Source of the DNA: Thalassobacterium maritimum | GTDB lineage: Bacteria; Verrucomicrobiota; Verrucomicrobiia; Opitutales; Coraliomargaritaceae | Assembly: GCF_031127805.1 (NCBI RefSeq) | Contig: NZ_JARXHW010000006.1 | Span: 1-64,000, forward strand | Direction: 5' to 3' | DNA length: 64,000 nt | Part shown: positions 33,828 through 41,941 of the stretch, piece after piece | Layout of the letters: each line of letters starts with the position of its first letter | Numbering within the stretch: the first letter of the stretch is position 1 | Notes under the pieces: generated by a model | What the model was told of the DNA's origin: nothing | The model's database searches: none | The model's input: the letters and a program-made list of their open reading frames with translations, nothing else | Position numbers and translations under genes: made by a program

Positions 33828-35444
33828 ATGTCACCCCCAAGCCAGCAAATCACTCACAAACGCAGTCGTAAGGGCTCCCCGCTACCTTACCTGCTAGTGA
33901 TCGCCAGCCTAATTATAGTGGCGGCGGTGGCGATCGACCTCTATCTGGAGCGTATCGACCTCGAAATCGCAGTTAATGATCAGCGCGAAGAATGCTTGCT
34001 AGAGGCCTCGATTTTAGCTTCTCGCATCCAGGCAGAAGCCATCTCCACCTTTTATTTAGTCGTGGGCCTGGCACGTGTGATCGAAATCAATGGCGGCATC
34101 ACGGATACGCAATTTCAAGACATTTGCTCGCAACTGGTGCGCTCTCGCCCCGGATTACGTAATATCGCGGCGGCACCGGACATGGTTGTCAAATATGTCT
34201 ATCCCCTCGAGGGTAATGAAGCGGCTGTGGGGCTTGATTATTCTAAGCACCCAACCCAACGGCATAGTGCCTTCAAAGTCAAAAAAACAGGTCAGCCGCT
34301 GATCGCAGGTCCCTTTATACTTGTCCAAGGCGGGGAAGCGGTCATTGGACGCTTCCCGGTCTATGTCCGTTCACCAGAAAGCAATGAACGAAGTTTTTGG
34401 GGCATTATCTCCACCCCATTAGACACGGGCATTCTATACAAAGAGGCAGGCTTGTTGGATCCCTCCTTGCCGATCGAAGTCAACATTCGTGGACTCGACG
34501 CATCCGGAGCGCGGGGCAAGTTTTTTTACGGTCACGAGAGCATTAGCCAGTCCAATCCAGTCCATTTCCCCATCGAGTTGCTTTCAGGCAGCTGGGAAAT
34601 GGCTGCAGTGCCCAAAGGCGGTTGGCTGCAGGTAAGTCCCAATGCAACATACATACGTAGTATTACGGGTATTGTCACTATCTTGCTCTTACTCCTGATC
34701 ACGATCTACTACCTTTTTTTACGGCGCGTTCAGCACAGCCAAAAAATGGAGCGTGAACTTGTAACTATGCGAGAGCGCTTTTATGCCAACATGAGCCATG
34801 AGTTGCGCACGCCACTGAATGGGATTTGTGGCATGTCCGAGCTCATAAAAATGTCATCACAAGATGCAGAAATTGTAGACAATGCAACCATCATACTACG
34901 ATCTGCTCAGACCTTAACACGTTTATTGGACGACGTACTCGTGCTGAGCCAATCGCAAAATATACAAATTGATCATATTCAAGAAATTTCACTTGAAGAC
35001 TTCCTCGCAGAATTAGTGCCACCACTGCAGCATCAAGCCGAAGCGAAAGGACTGATCCTATCCATCAAGAGCATTCCTTTAGAATGCAAACAGATCGAAT
35101 GTGAACCTGCGATGCTGCGGCAAATACTTTGGAATCTGCTCTCCAACTCTGTCAAATTCACCCACACTGGGGAAGTCTCACTACAGGTGAGCGCTCAAAA
35201 CAGAGAGCAAATTTGCTTTCACGTTCGCGACACGGGCATTGGTATTGATGCGAGTCAGCGAGAGCGTATATTTGAAGCCTTCGTGCAAGAAGACGCCAGC
35301 GATTCTCGAAAATTTGGAGGCGCGGGTATGGGGCTGGCCATCGTTCATCGATTTGTTCAGCAACTCGGCGGCAGCATTGAGGTCAGCAGCGATAAAGGGC
35401 GCGGCAGTGAATTTATCGTTACCCTCAATCGAATAAAAAAGTAA
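33828..35444 (+). CDS. CHASE-domain sensor histidine kinase
   Basis: This is a 538-residue membrane sensor. A membrane segment at residues 20-40 and another near 278-298 flank an extracytoplasmic CHASE domain (GLRNIAAAPDMVVKYVYPLE, GLDYSKHP). The cytoplasmic part has the phosphoacceptor H324 in FYANMSHELRTPLNG and the HATPase blocks NLLSNSVKFT, DTGIGI and FGGAGMGLAIV. There is no receiver domain and no response regulator gene beside it, so its partner is elsewhere. CHASE domains sense small molecules; the ligand here is unknown. Confidence 0.92.
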   Translation: MSPPSQQITHKRSRKGSPLPYLLVIASLIIVAAVAIDLYLERIDLEIAVNDQREECLLEASILASRIQAEAISTFYLVVGLARVIEINGGITDTQFQDICSQLVRSRPGLRNIAAAPDMVVKYVYPLEGNEAAVGLDYSKHPTQRHSAFKVKKTGQPLIAGPFILVQGGEAVIGRFPVYVRSPESNERSFWGIISTPLDTGILYKEAGLLDPSLPIEVNIRGLDASGARGKFFYGHESISQSNPVHFPIELLSGSWEMAAVPKGGWLQVSPNATYIRSITGIVTILLLLLITIYYLFLRRVQHSQKMERELVTMRERFYANMSHELRTPLNGICGMSELIKMSSQDAEIVDNATIILRSAQTLTRLLDDVLVLSQSQNIQIDHIQEISLEDFLAELVPPLQHQAEAKGLILSIKSIPLECKQIECEPAMLRQILWNLLSNSVKFTHTGEVSLQVSAQNREQICFHVRDTGIGIDASQRERIFEAFVQEDASDSRKFGGAGMGLAIVHRFVQQLGGSIEVSSDKGRGSEFIVTLNRIKK

Positions 35445-35488
35445 AGCAATCGTCGCCTCTCCCCGCTCCCACCGGGCTGACACAGCTG

Positions 35489-36478
35489 CTACTCGCCGAC
35501 GTAAACGCGCACATAATCCACCAGTGCGCGTGACATCTCACGCATCTCTTCAGAATCCGAAACATAGGGCCCCGAGATGCGACCGTCGCCTTGGTTGGGG
35601 TCCCATGCGTTGACCTGAAATTCCATCGTCAGTAGCAACATCATATCGACCGGATCGCTGGGAATGTTCTCCGTAAAGCTGTAGTAAAGCTGTCCATCCA
35701 CATAACACTTCATCGACTCAGTGGTCCACTCCAAGCCATAGACATGATAGTCACTGTCCATCACATTTACCAAAGAAAGCGCTGGAGGGTCGGACAGCGG
35801 GTTGAACTGCTTAGACTCGGAACCACCCGATTGTGACCAATGATTGGCGACATTAAAGCTGTGGTCCAAGTAGCTCTTCGCGCCTTTCGCGATTTCAATC
35901 ACATCCACCTCCGTGCCATCGACAGGATTGTCGTTATAGGCGCGCGTCTGCGAAAAGAGCCAAAAGGCAAACCAAGTAGAATGCCCGACCACTTGATCCG
36001 TTCGCACGCGGGCTGAAATATACAGAGCCCCATCCTGCGGACTGAAGAACTTTCCATCCCACTTCACCTGTGTCGGCTCTGTCGAATCCCAGCGCTCGGG
36101 ATAGCCAGTCATCAAATAGGCAGTTTTTACTTTGGCGCCATTGGCATTGGATTCAGTTTTATCACTGACTGCACGAATGACCAACTGCCCCTCTCCATTG
36201 AGCCAATGCTGCCCCTCGCGGACGCTATACATTTGAGCGGTATCCTCCGAGCGACCATTCCAGCGTAGGCCTTTTTCATCATTCTTGTTAAATTCCGTAG
36301 GCGTATAGCCTAGCATGGGATACCAATCCTTGAGCTCGCCATCGCCCGAAAACTCATCGGACCAATCCAAGTGCCAATCTCCTGCGGGCAACCACTCATC
36401 GTCAGCAATGGTCGAGTGCAAAGGGGCGATCAACATAAGAGCCAGTGACGGCATAGAGAGGTAGTGCGATATTTTCAT
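35489..36478 (-). CDS. Secreted glycoside hydrolase family 16 enzyme
   Basis: This is a 329-residue exported enzyme with a signal peptide of about 25 residues. The GH16 active site is visible as EVDVIE at residues 190-195, with nucleophile E190, D192 and acid/base E195 in the beta-bulge ExDxxE form. WSDEFSGDG and LEWTTESMKCYVDG are also family blocks. It probably cuts beta-1,3 or beta-1,4 linkages in laminarin, agar or a related marine polysaccharide; long aromatic insertions near the N-terminus hint at the agarase side of the family. No sulfatase or sugar transporter is next to it. Confidence 0.9.
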   Translation of the reverse strand: MKISHYLSMPSLALMLIAPLHSTIADDEWLPAGDWHLDWSDEFSGDGELKDWYPMLGYTPTEFNKNDEKGLRWNGRSEDTAQMYSVREGQHWLNGEGQLVIRAVSDKTESNANGAKVKTAYLMTGYPERWDSTEPTQVKWDGKFFSPQDGALYISARVRTDQVVGHSTWFAFWLFSQTRAYNDNPVDGTEVDVIEIAKGAKSYLDHSFNVANHWSQSGGSESKQFNPLSDPPALSLVNVMDSDYHVYGLEWTTESMKCYVDGQLYYSFTENIPSDPVDMMLLLTMEFQVNAWDPNQGDGRISGPYVSDSEEMREMSRALVDYVRVYVGE

Positions 36479-36682
36479 GAATATTTACGGGTTGAGCCAA
36501 GGTGAGAGAAATATCTTCCCCGCAGTTCTACACGAGTCAACTGCTGCACTGATGCAAATAGACCGCCCATAGCGTCGGCAACTTGGACGAAAAATCGTAA
36601 AAAGCACAATTCGCAGCACCTAATTAAAATAAGGCAAACACCCTTGACTAACTACGTATTATTACGTATCGATTTTAGTAAT

Positions 36683-37729
36683 ATGCAATTTACACTTTTA
36701 TTACAAGCCATCCCCAATTACACCCGCATGGCGCTGTTCGCAGCTGGAAGCTGCCTCATGATGGCACCAATCAGTCAAGCGAGCACATTGGATCTGCCCG
36801 TAGCGGATTTGCTCACAAAGTATAATATGGTGGCACTCGGCGATTATACAACAAACGCACACACTGAAGGCCGCTTTATCGTATACGGCTCCACCTATGG
36901 TGATGTTTCCGGTGCGCCTAACACATTGACTGTGACACCCCCCGATGAATCAGTCATCGTCGGCGGTTCCGTAAATGGCAATATGACCATCAACTCCGGC
37001 AACGTTCGCATCAGCACAAATGGCGTGAATGCAGGCGTCTTACTCACCAACGGTGGCAGCATGGCGACCTTCAGTAATGGTAAACGAATTCAAGTCAACT
37101 CTGGCGGCAAAGTGATCCTAGACCCCACGATGGATATCAACTCCAGCGCACAAGCGATGAAACAATTCGCGGTGAATGTCGGCAACCTGAACAACGACAG
37201 TGGCGCCTCGATTTATGTAAATAATCAAGGGGACTTAGTCGGAAACTTGGTGGATTCGAACAGCGATGGCTTAGTAGTCGTTAACATGGCCTTTAGTGAA
37301 CTGACGGAGATCAGGAATAATAACGACAAGTCATTGTTGAATCAACTCGCAGCAGTCGACGGTGTCGTCATTAATGTGACAGGCACCCCAACTGGTACGT
37401 TCAAAAACGATGGTTGGAACGATACATTCGCCTCAAAAATGCTCTTCAATTTCGTCGACGCCACCGCAGCGGACACCATCAAGATTTCTGGCAGTGGTAA
37501 ATTCTGGGGCAGTATTCTCGCTCCTGAAGCCAATATTAATAGCGTCAGCAATATTATCGAGGGAGTCGTCGTGGCTAACAACGTCGTCACCGGCGGACAA
37601 GAACTACACCTCCCCGCTCTAGATACAAACTTCACTGAGAAACTGGTATCTGCAGTGCCAGAACCTAGCACCTATGCACTAATTTTCGGATTGTCGGCAT
37701 TCGTTTTGGTCGCCAGCAGACGAAGATAA
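36683..37729 (+). CDS. PEP-CTERM choice-of-anchor A family exported protein
   Basis: This is an exported protein of about 348 residues. It has a signal peptide ending near ISQAST, then a beta-rich choice-of-anchor A domain (MVALGDYTTNAHTEGRF; NDTFASKMLFNFVDA; GKFWGSILAPEANIN). The C-terminus is a PEP-CTERM sorting signal: VPEPSTYALI, a hydrophobic helix and terminal SRRR, which an exosortase would process at the cell surface. I chose the ATG at 36683; a TTG at 36644 and an ATG at 36728 are in frame. Its usual role is in the outer surface or extracellular matrix. Confidence 0.88.
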   Translation: MQFTLLLQAIPNYTRMALFAAGSCLMMAPISQASTLDLPVADLLTKYNMVALGDYTTNAHTEGRFIVYGSTYGDVSGAPNTLTVTPPDESVIVGGSVNGNMTINSGNVRISTNGVNAGVLLTNGGSMATFSNGKRIQVNSGGKVILDPTMDINSSAQAMKQFAVNVGNLNNDSGASIYVNNQGDLVGNLVDSNSDGLVVVNMAFSELTEIRNNNDKSLLNQLAAVDGVVINVTGTPTGTFKNDGWNDTFASKMLFNFVDATAADTIKISGSGKFWGSILAPEANINSVSNIIEGVVVANNVVTGGQELHLPALDTNFTEKLVSAVPEPSTYALIFGLSAFVLVASRRR

Positions 37730-37881
37730 ATACCTGCCCTATTTGCATGACAAAAAAATGGTAGACTCGTAAGAATACCAAGGTGCGATCGGATCACGTT
37801 CGCATTGCATGAGTCCGTGTTAAAACTTGCACTCCTCACTAGAATGCAGGAATTTTGTATTTTTAACAAGATCGCCGATTC

Positions 37882-38874
37882 ATGCGCCAAGATACAGCTT
37901 CAGCTACAGACAGTCATCCGATACCCATAGCAGCGAATCAATCGGTTCGCAAAGATGAGCCATCCACACCCCTAGAATTGCTACAACCTCTGCGGCTGAT
38001 GGCTAACGCAGTCGAGGTTCCGGACAGCTTGTTCAATGGCTTACGTATTCGACAATCACCGACTCCGGACAACATCATAATCTTTGACCGCAGGGACCGG
38101 ACCGCCTTTCGACCAGAGGGCGTGAGCCATAATTTCCACCATCGTTTCGAACTCGTTTGCGTGCTAGAAGGCAGCGGCTCGGTGCGTATTGGAGAGCAGA
38201 GCTTCCTACTTGAGCCGGGCGATTGTGCACTCATTCACCCAAACCAGTTTCACCATTATATGGATGTCGATGCTAAGCAACTTGACTGGCTCTTCATCAC
38301 CTTCGAGATGAATGAAGCCGATAGCTTAGCGACTCTCAAAAGCTCGCCCCGACGACTGGACGCGACTGGTATTCTAGGGCTACAGAACACACTGCTGCAC
38401 TACCATGCAAACGATGGAAAACAACCGAACGCACTGGAGACGGCCTACCACTTATCTCATTTCCTAAAGCACATGCGGCAGCTCCGCAATATCCCCGATC
38501 AACGCATCTATCAAAGCGTAGCCGAAGACGATAGTCGGGATGCAATTCTAGAGCAGATTAATAGCTACGTGCGCGACCACCTAAGCGATGCGCCTACAAT
38601 CTCAGACCTAGCTGAAGGGATCGGCTACTCCGTCAGTCACATACGAGCGGTCTTTCGTGATCGCCTCGGCGTCAGCCTCGGTCGTTACATTCGCGAGTCG
38701 CGCTTATCGGAAGCCGCCAAATTATTGCAGGACAGTGACCTTAATGTAACCGAGGTGGCCAAGCGCACAGGGTTTGACTCACTATTCGCATTTTCGCGCG
38801 CCTTTAAAAATACCTATGGCATGCCCCCGAAGGCCTACAGCCTGAAAATCCGTAACGGCCCCAGCCAAGAGTAA
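37882..38874 (+). CDS. AraC family transcriptional regulator with N-terminal cupin domain
   Basis: This is a 330-residue regulator. Residues 60-140 form a cupin-like sugar-sensing fold (HNFHHRFELVCVLEGSGSVR; EPGDCALIHPNQFHHY). Residues 225-325 are the two AraC helix-turn-helix units (ISDLAEGIGYSVSHIRAVFR and NVTEVAKRTGFDSLFAFSRA). It lies just upstream of the amino-sugar activation genes on the same strand, with 85 bp between, so it may regulate them. No binding site can be named. Confidence 0.88.
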   Translation: MRQDTASATDSHPIPIAANQSVRKDEPSTPLELLQPLRLMANAVEVPDSLFNGLRIRQSPTPDNIIIFDRRDRTAFRPEGVSHNFHHRFELVCVLEGSGSVRIGEQSFLLEPGDCALIHPNQFHHYMDVDAKQLDWLFITFEMNEADSLATLKSSPRRLDATGILGLQNTLLHYHANDGKQPNALETAYHLSHFLKHMRQLRNIPDQRIYQSVAEDDSRDAILEQINSYVRDHLSDAPTISDLAEGIGYSVSHIRAVFRDRLGVSLGRYIRESRLSEAAKLLQDSDLNVTEVAKRTGFDSLFAFSRAFKNTYGMPPKAYSLKIRNGPSQE

Positions 38875-38959
38875 GTCACCTCGCTAAACGAGAGAATCAA
38901 TATTGTTGAAATTTATCATTGTCATTTTTGTTAATTAATTAAATTTAACCACAAAAACA

Positions 38960-39856
38960 ATGAAACCATTAAAACCAACACTACTCGTTCTGGCAGCTGG
39001 CATGGGCAGCCGCTATGGAGGCTTAAAACAACTGGACGCCGTCGGCCCGAATGGCGAGACGATCCTCGACTACTCCGTGCATGACGCCATGGCAGCAGGC
39101 TTTGGCAAAGTGGTCTTTGTCATCCGTCGCGATTTTGAGACACAGTTCAAGCAGGTCGTAGGCGCACGCTATGAAGCGCTCATTCAGGTTGAATACGTCT
39201 TTCAAGAATTAACGACTGTCCCCCCAGGCTTCGAGGTGCCCGCAACCCGCAGCAAGCCCTGGGGCACCGGGCACGCCATCCTGATGGCCCAAGATGTCAT
39301 CAACGAGCCTTTTGGAGTGATCAACGCGGACGACTTTTACGGCAGAGACGCCTATCAGCAGTTGGCACAATTCTTATCGGATTCGCATGGCGCACAAGAG
39401 CACGCCATGGTGGCCTACCCGCTGCGCAACACCTTGAGCGAGCACGGCACAGTTTCCCGAGGCGTATGCCGCACAGACGAGGCCAATCAGTTATTGAGTG
39501 TCGAAGAAGTCACCGCCATCTCCAAAACTGACACAGGTGCGCAGGCCGGCAAAATTAATTTTACCGGCGAAGAGCTCGTCTCCATGAATTTATGGGGCTT
39601 CCAATGCAGCATTTTTGACGCGCTCAATGCGCAATTTCGCGAGTTCTTATCCGCTCACGGCGAGGAGGCGAAATCTGAATTCTTTATCCCTTTTGTAGTG
39701 GACGAAGAAATTAAGAATGGCCGCAGTCAAGTCACAGTCCTTCGCACAAATAGCCAGTGGACAGGCGTCACTTACCGCGAAGACAAAGCAGCGGTTGAGG
39801 CATTTATCCAACAACTCATCACTGAGGGTGTTTACCCCAACAAGCTCCACGCATAA
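38960..39856 (+). CDS. Nucleotidyltransferase (sugar-1-phosphate uridylyltransferase-like)
   Basis: This is a 298-residue enzyme with the nucleotidyltransferase signature LAAGMGSRYGGLKQLDAVG at the N-terminus and the metal-binding INADDFYGRDAY near residue 125. It should transfer a nucleotide to a sugar-1-phosphate. It is the first gene of a three-gene run with a hexosamine-1-kinase-like protein and an epimerase; the next start is 9 bp away. Together they could turn a free N-acetylhexosamine into a UDP-sugar. The exact sugar and nucleotide cannot be read from the sequence. Confidence 0.85.
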   Translation: MKPLKPTLLVLAAGMGSRYGGLKQLDAVGPNGETILDYSVHDAMAAGFGKVVFVIRRDFETQFKQVVGARYEALIQVEYVFQELTTVPPGFEVPATRSKPWGTGHAILMAQDVINEPFGVINADDFYGRDAYQQLAQFLSDSHGAQEHAMVAYPLRNTLSEHGTVSRGVCRTDEANQLLSVEEVTAISKTDTGAQAGKINFTGEELVSMNLWGFQCSIFDALNAQFREFLSAHGEEAKSEFFIPFVVDEEIKNGRSQVTVLRTNSQWTGVTYREDKAAVEAFIQQLITEGVYPNKLHA

Positions 39857-39865
39857 ATCCATATC

Positions 39866-41005
39866 ATGAAATTTGAACGCACACCCGTCTCCCAAGACCA
39901 ACTGAAAAGTGTCACCCAGGCATTTGCACTTTATGGCGACTTCGTCAGCGGCGCTCCTTACGGATCGGGGCATATCAACGATACTTTTGCCATTCACGTG
40001 AATCAAGGTGGCAGCTTGTTGCGCTACATCTTCCAGCGCATCAATCACGGTATCTTTCAGAATCCCGCCGAATTGATGGACAACATTGCCCGCGTGTGCG
40101 CGCACAACCTTGCGGTTAGCGAGCGGGCCGAAATTGCCGACAGTTCTCGGCGCGTGATGAGCATCATCCCCGCTCGCAGCGGCGAACCCTATGTCCGCGA
40201 CGCAGACGGCTACTACTGGCGCTGCTACGTCTTTATCGAACAAGCCAAAACCTACGATCAAATCGAGAGCCCGCAACAAGCCTTCGAGGCCGCCAAGGCC
40301 TTCGGCGACTTCCAGCAACTCTTGGCCGATATCGGCGGCGAACGCTTACACGAGACCATTCCCGACTTCCACAACACAGCCGCGCGTTATCAAAATCTAG
40401 TGCGTGCCATCGAAGCGGACCCTTGCAATCGAGCGGCGTCCGTGCGCGACGAGATTGCCTTCTTTACCCAACGTGAAAAAGACGCAAGTCGCCTGCTGCG
40501 AATGATGGAAGCAGGCCAACTGCCCGAGCGCGTCACACATAACGACTGTAAGCTCAATAACGTAATGATCGACGACGAGACTGGCGCCGGCATCTGCGTC
40601 ATCGATCTAGACACCACCATGCCTGGCCTCGCACTCTACGACTTTGGCGACTTGGTGCGCACCGCGACCAGTCCAGCGCTAGAAGACGAGCCCGACACCA
40701 GTAAAGTTGTCATGCAAATGCCTATGTTTGAAGCCTTGGTTAAAGGCTACCTGCAAGGCACTGGCTCGATGCTAAATTCACACGAACTCGCAGAACTCCC
40801 CTTTGCCGGCAAACTAATCACATTAGAAACGGGTATGCGCTTCCTGGCCGACTATCTAGAGGGCGACCAATATTTCAAAATCAAACGCGAAGGCCACAAC
40901 CTAGATCGCTGCCGCACACAAATTGCGCTTGTGCAATCCATCGAACAACAATTTGAAGCTATGAACGACATGGTCACTCACACCAATAAGGAGAACACAC
41001 AATAA
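39866..41005 (+). CDS. Phosphotransferase family protein, N-acetylhexosamine 1-kinase-like
   Basis: This is a 379-residue kinase of the aminoglycoside phosphotransferase fold. The catalytic loop VTHNDCKLNNVMID and the metal-binding VIDLDTTMPGLALYDFGDLV are visible near residues 230 and 248. The N-terminal GAPYGSGHINDTFAI is the nucleotide loop typical of NahK-like kinases, which make N-acetylhexosamine-1-phosphate from free GlcNAc or GalNAc. It lies between a nucleotidyltransferase and an epimerase gene, and its stop shares one base with the epimerase start (TAATG). A choline or aminoglycoside substrate is less likely in this company. Confidence 0.82.
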   Translation: MKFERTPVSQDQLKSVTQAFALYGDFVSGAPYGSGHINDTFAIHVNQGGSLLRYIFQRINHGIFQNPAELMDNIARVCAHNLAVSERAEIADSSRRVMSIIPARSGEPYVRDADGYYWRCYVFIEQAKTYDQIESPQQAFEAAKAFGDFQQLLADIGGERLHETIPDFHNTAARYQNLVRAIEADPCNRAASVRDEIAFFTQREKDASRLLRMMEAGQLPERVTHNDCKLNNVMIDDETGAGICVIDLDTTMPGLALYDFGDLVRTATSPALEDEPDTSKVVMQMPMFEALVKGYLQGTGSMLNSHELAELPFAGKLITLETGMRFLADYLEGDQYFKIKREGHNLDRCRTQIALVQSIEQQFEAMNDMVTHTNKENTQ

Positions 41006-41913
41006 TGCGTATTTTAATCACAGGAGGAGCTGGGTTCATCGGCAGTCACGTCGTCGAGCACTATCAAGGCAAAGCAGAGATCCGTGTTCTCGACAACTTG
41101 CGAACCGGTTATCGCAGTAATTTAGACGGTCTCGATTGCGAATTCATCGAAGCTAGTATACTCGACAAGGAGGCTTTGGCCCAAGCCATGGAAGGCGTCG
41201 ATTACGTCTTCCACCTCGCCGCACTGATCAGTGTGCCCGAATCAATGGAGCGTCCACACGAGTGCGCGGAGCTCAACATCAATGGCCTGCTCAATGTCTT
41301 ACAAGCCGCCCAAGCCGCCAAAGCAAAGAAACTCGTGCTGGCGAGCTCTGCTGCGATTTACGGGGACAACCCCAGCGTGCCAAAAGTTGAAAGTATGACA
41401 CCCGAGCCACGCAGCCCCTACGCGATCACCAAGCTCGATGGCGAATACTACTGCGAACTCTGGCAACGCGAGAACTGGCTCCAGACCGCTTGCCTACGTT
41501 TCTTTAATGTATTTGGCCCACGTCAAGATCCCAACAGCGCCTATGCGGCCGCCGTGCCCATCTTTATCGACAAAGCTCGTAAGTCCGAGACAATTACGAT
41601 CTTCGGCGATGGCGAACAAACCCGCGACTTCATTTATGTGAAAGATATTGCAGCCGGTCTCGCCTACGCGGCCGAGACCGAGAGCGTCACAGGTGCCTAC
41701 AATATCGGCTATGGAGGCAGCATTCGCATTAACGATCTGGCACAACAAATTGTGGCACTAACAGGTTCCAGCTCGGAAATCACTCACGCGCCCACTCGCG
41801 CCGGCGATGTTAAACACTCCTCCGCCAGTGCCGACAAACTAGCCGCGACTGGCTGGCGTCCACAATTCGGCTTCGAACAAGGCTTGAACGAAACGCTCGC
41901 AGCAACGATTTAA
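41005..41913 (+). CDS. NAD-dependent epimerase (UDP-glucose/UDP-GlcNAc 4-epimerase-like)
   Basis: This is a 302-residue extended short-chain dehydrogenase. The NAD-binding GGAGFIGSHV is at residues 7-16, and the catalytic YAITK is in SPYAITKLDGEYY. FFNVFGPRQDPNSAYAA and GDGEQTRDFIYVKD are typical of GalE/WbpP-type epimerases. As the last gene of the three-gene run it would interconvert the UDP-hexosamines made by the two preceding enzymes. No terminator is clear before the convergent etherase gene. Confidence 0.88.
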   Translation: MRILITGGAGFIGSHVVEHYQGKAEIRVLDNLRTGYRSNLDGLDCEFIEASILDKEALAQAMEGVDYVFHLAALISVPESMERPHECAELNINGLLNVLQAAQAAKAKKLVLASSAAIYGDNPSVPKVESMTPEPRSPYAITKLDGEYYCELWQRENWLQTACLRFFNVFGPRQDPNSAYAAAVPIFIDKARKSETITIFGDGEQTRDFIYVKDIAAGLAYAAETESVTGAYNIGYGGSIRINDLAQQIVALTGSSSEITHAPTRAGDVKHSSASADKLAATGWRPQFGFEQGLNETLAATI

Positions 41914-41941
41914 AATAATAGGCACAAACAGTGCACCAAGG

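Noticed and set aside
33652..33840. N-terminal extension of the DUF4202 gene
   Set aside because: The added part is unlike the family and overlaps the divergent kinase gene; the ATG at 33651 fits.
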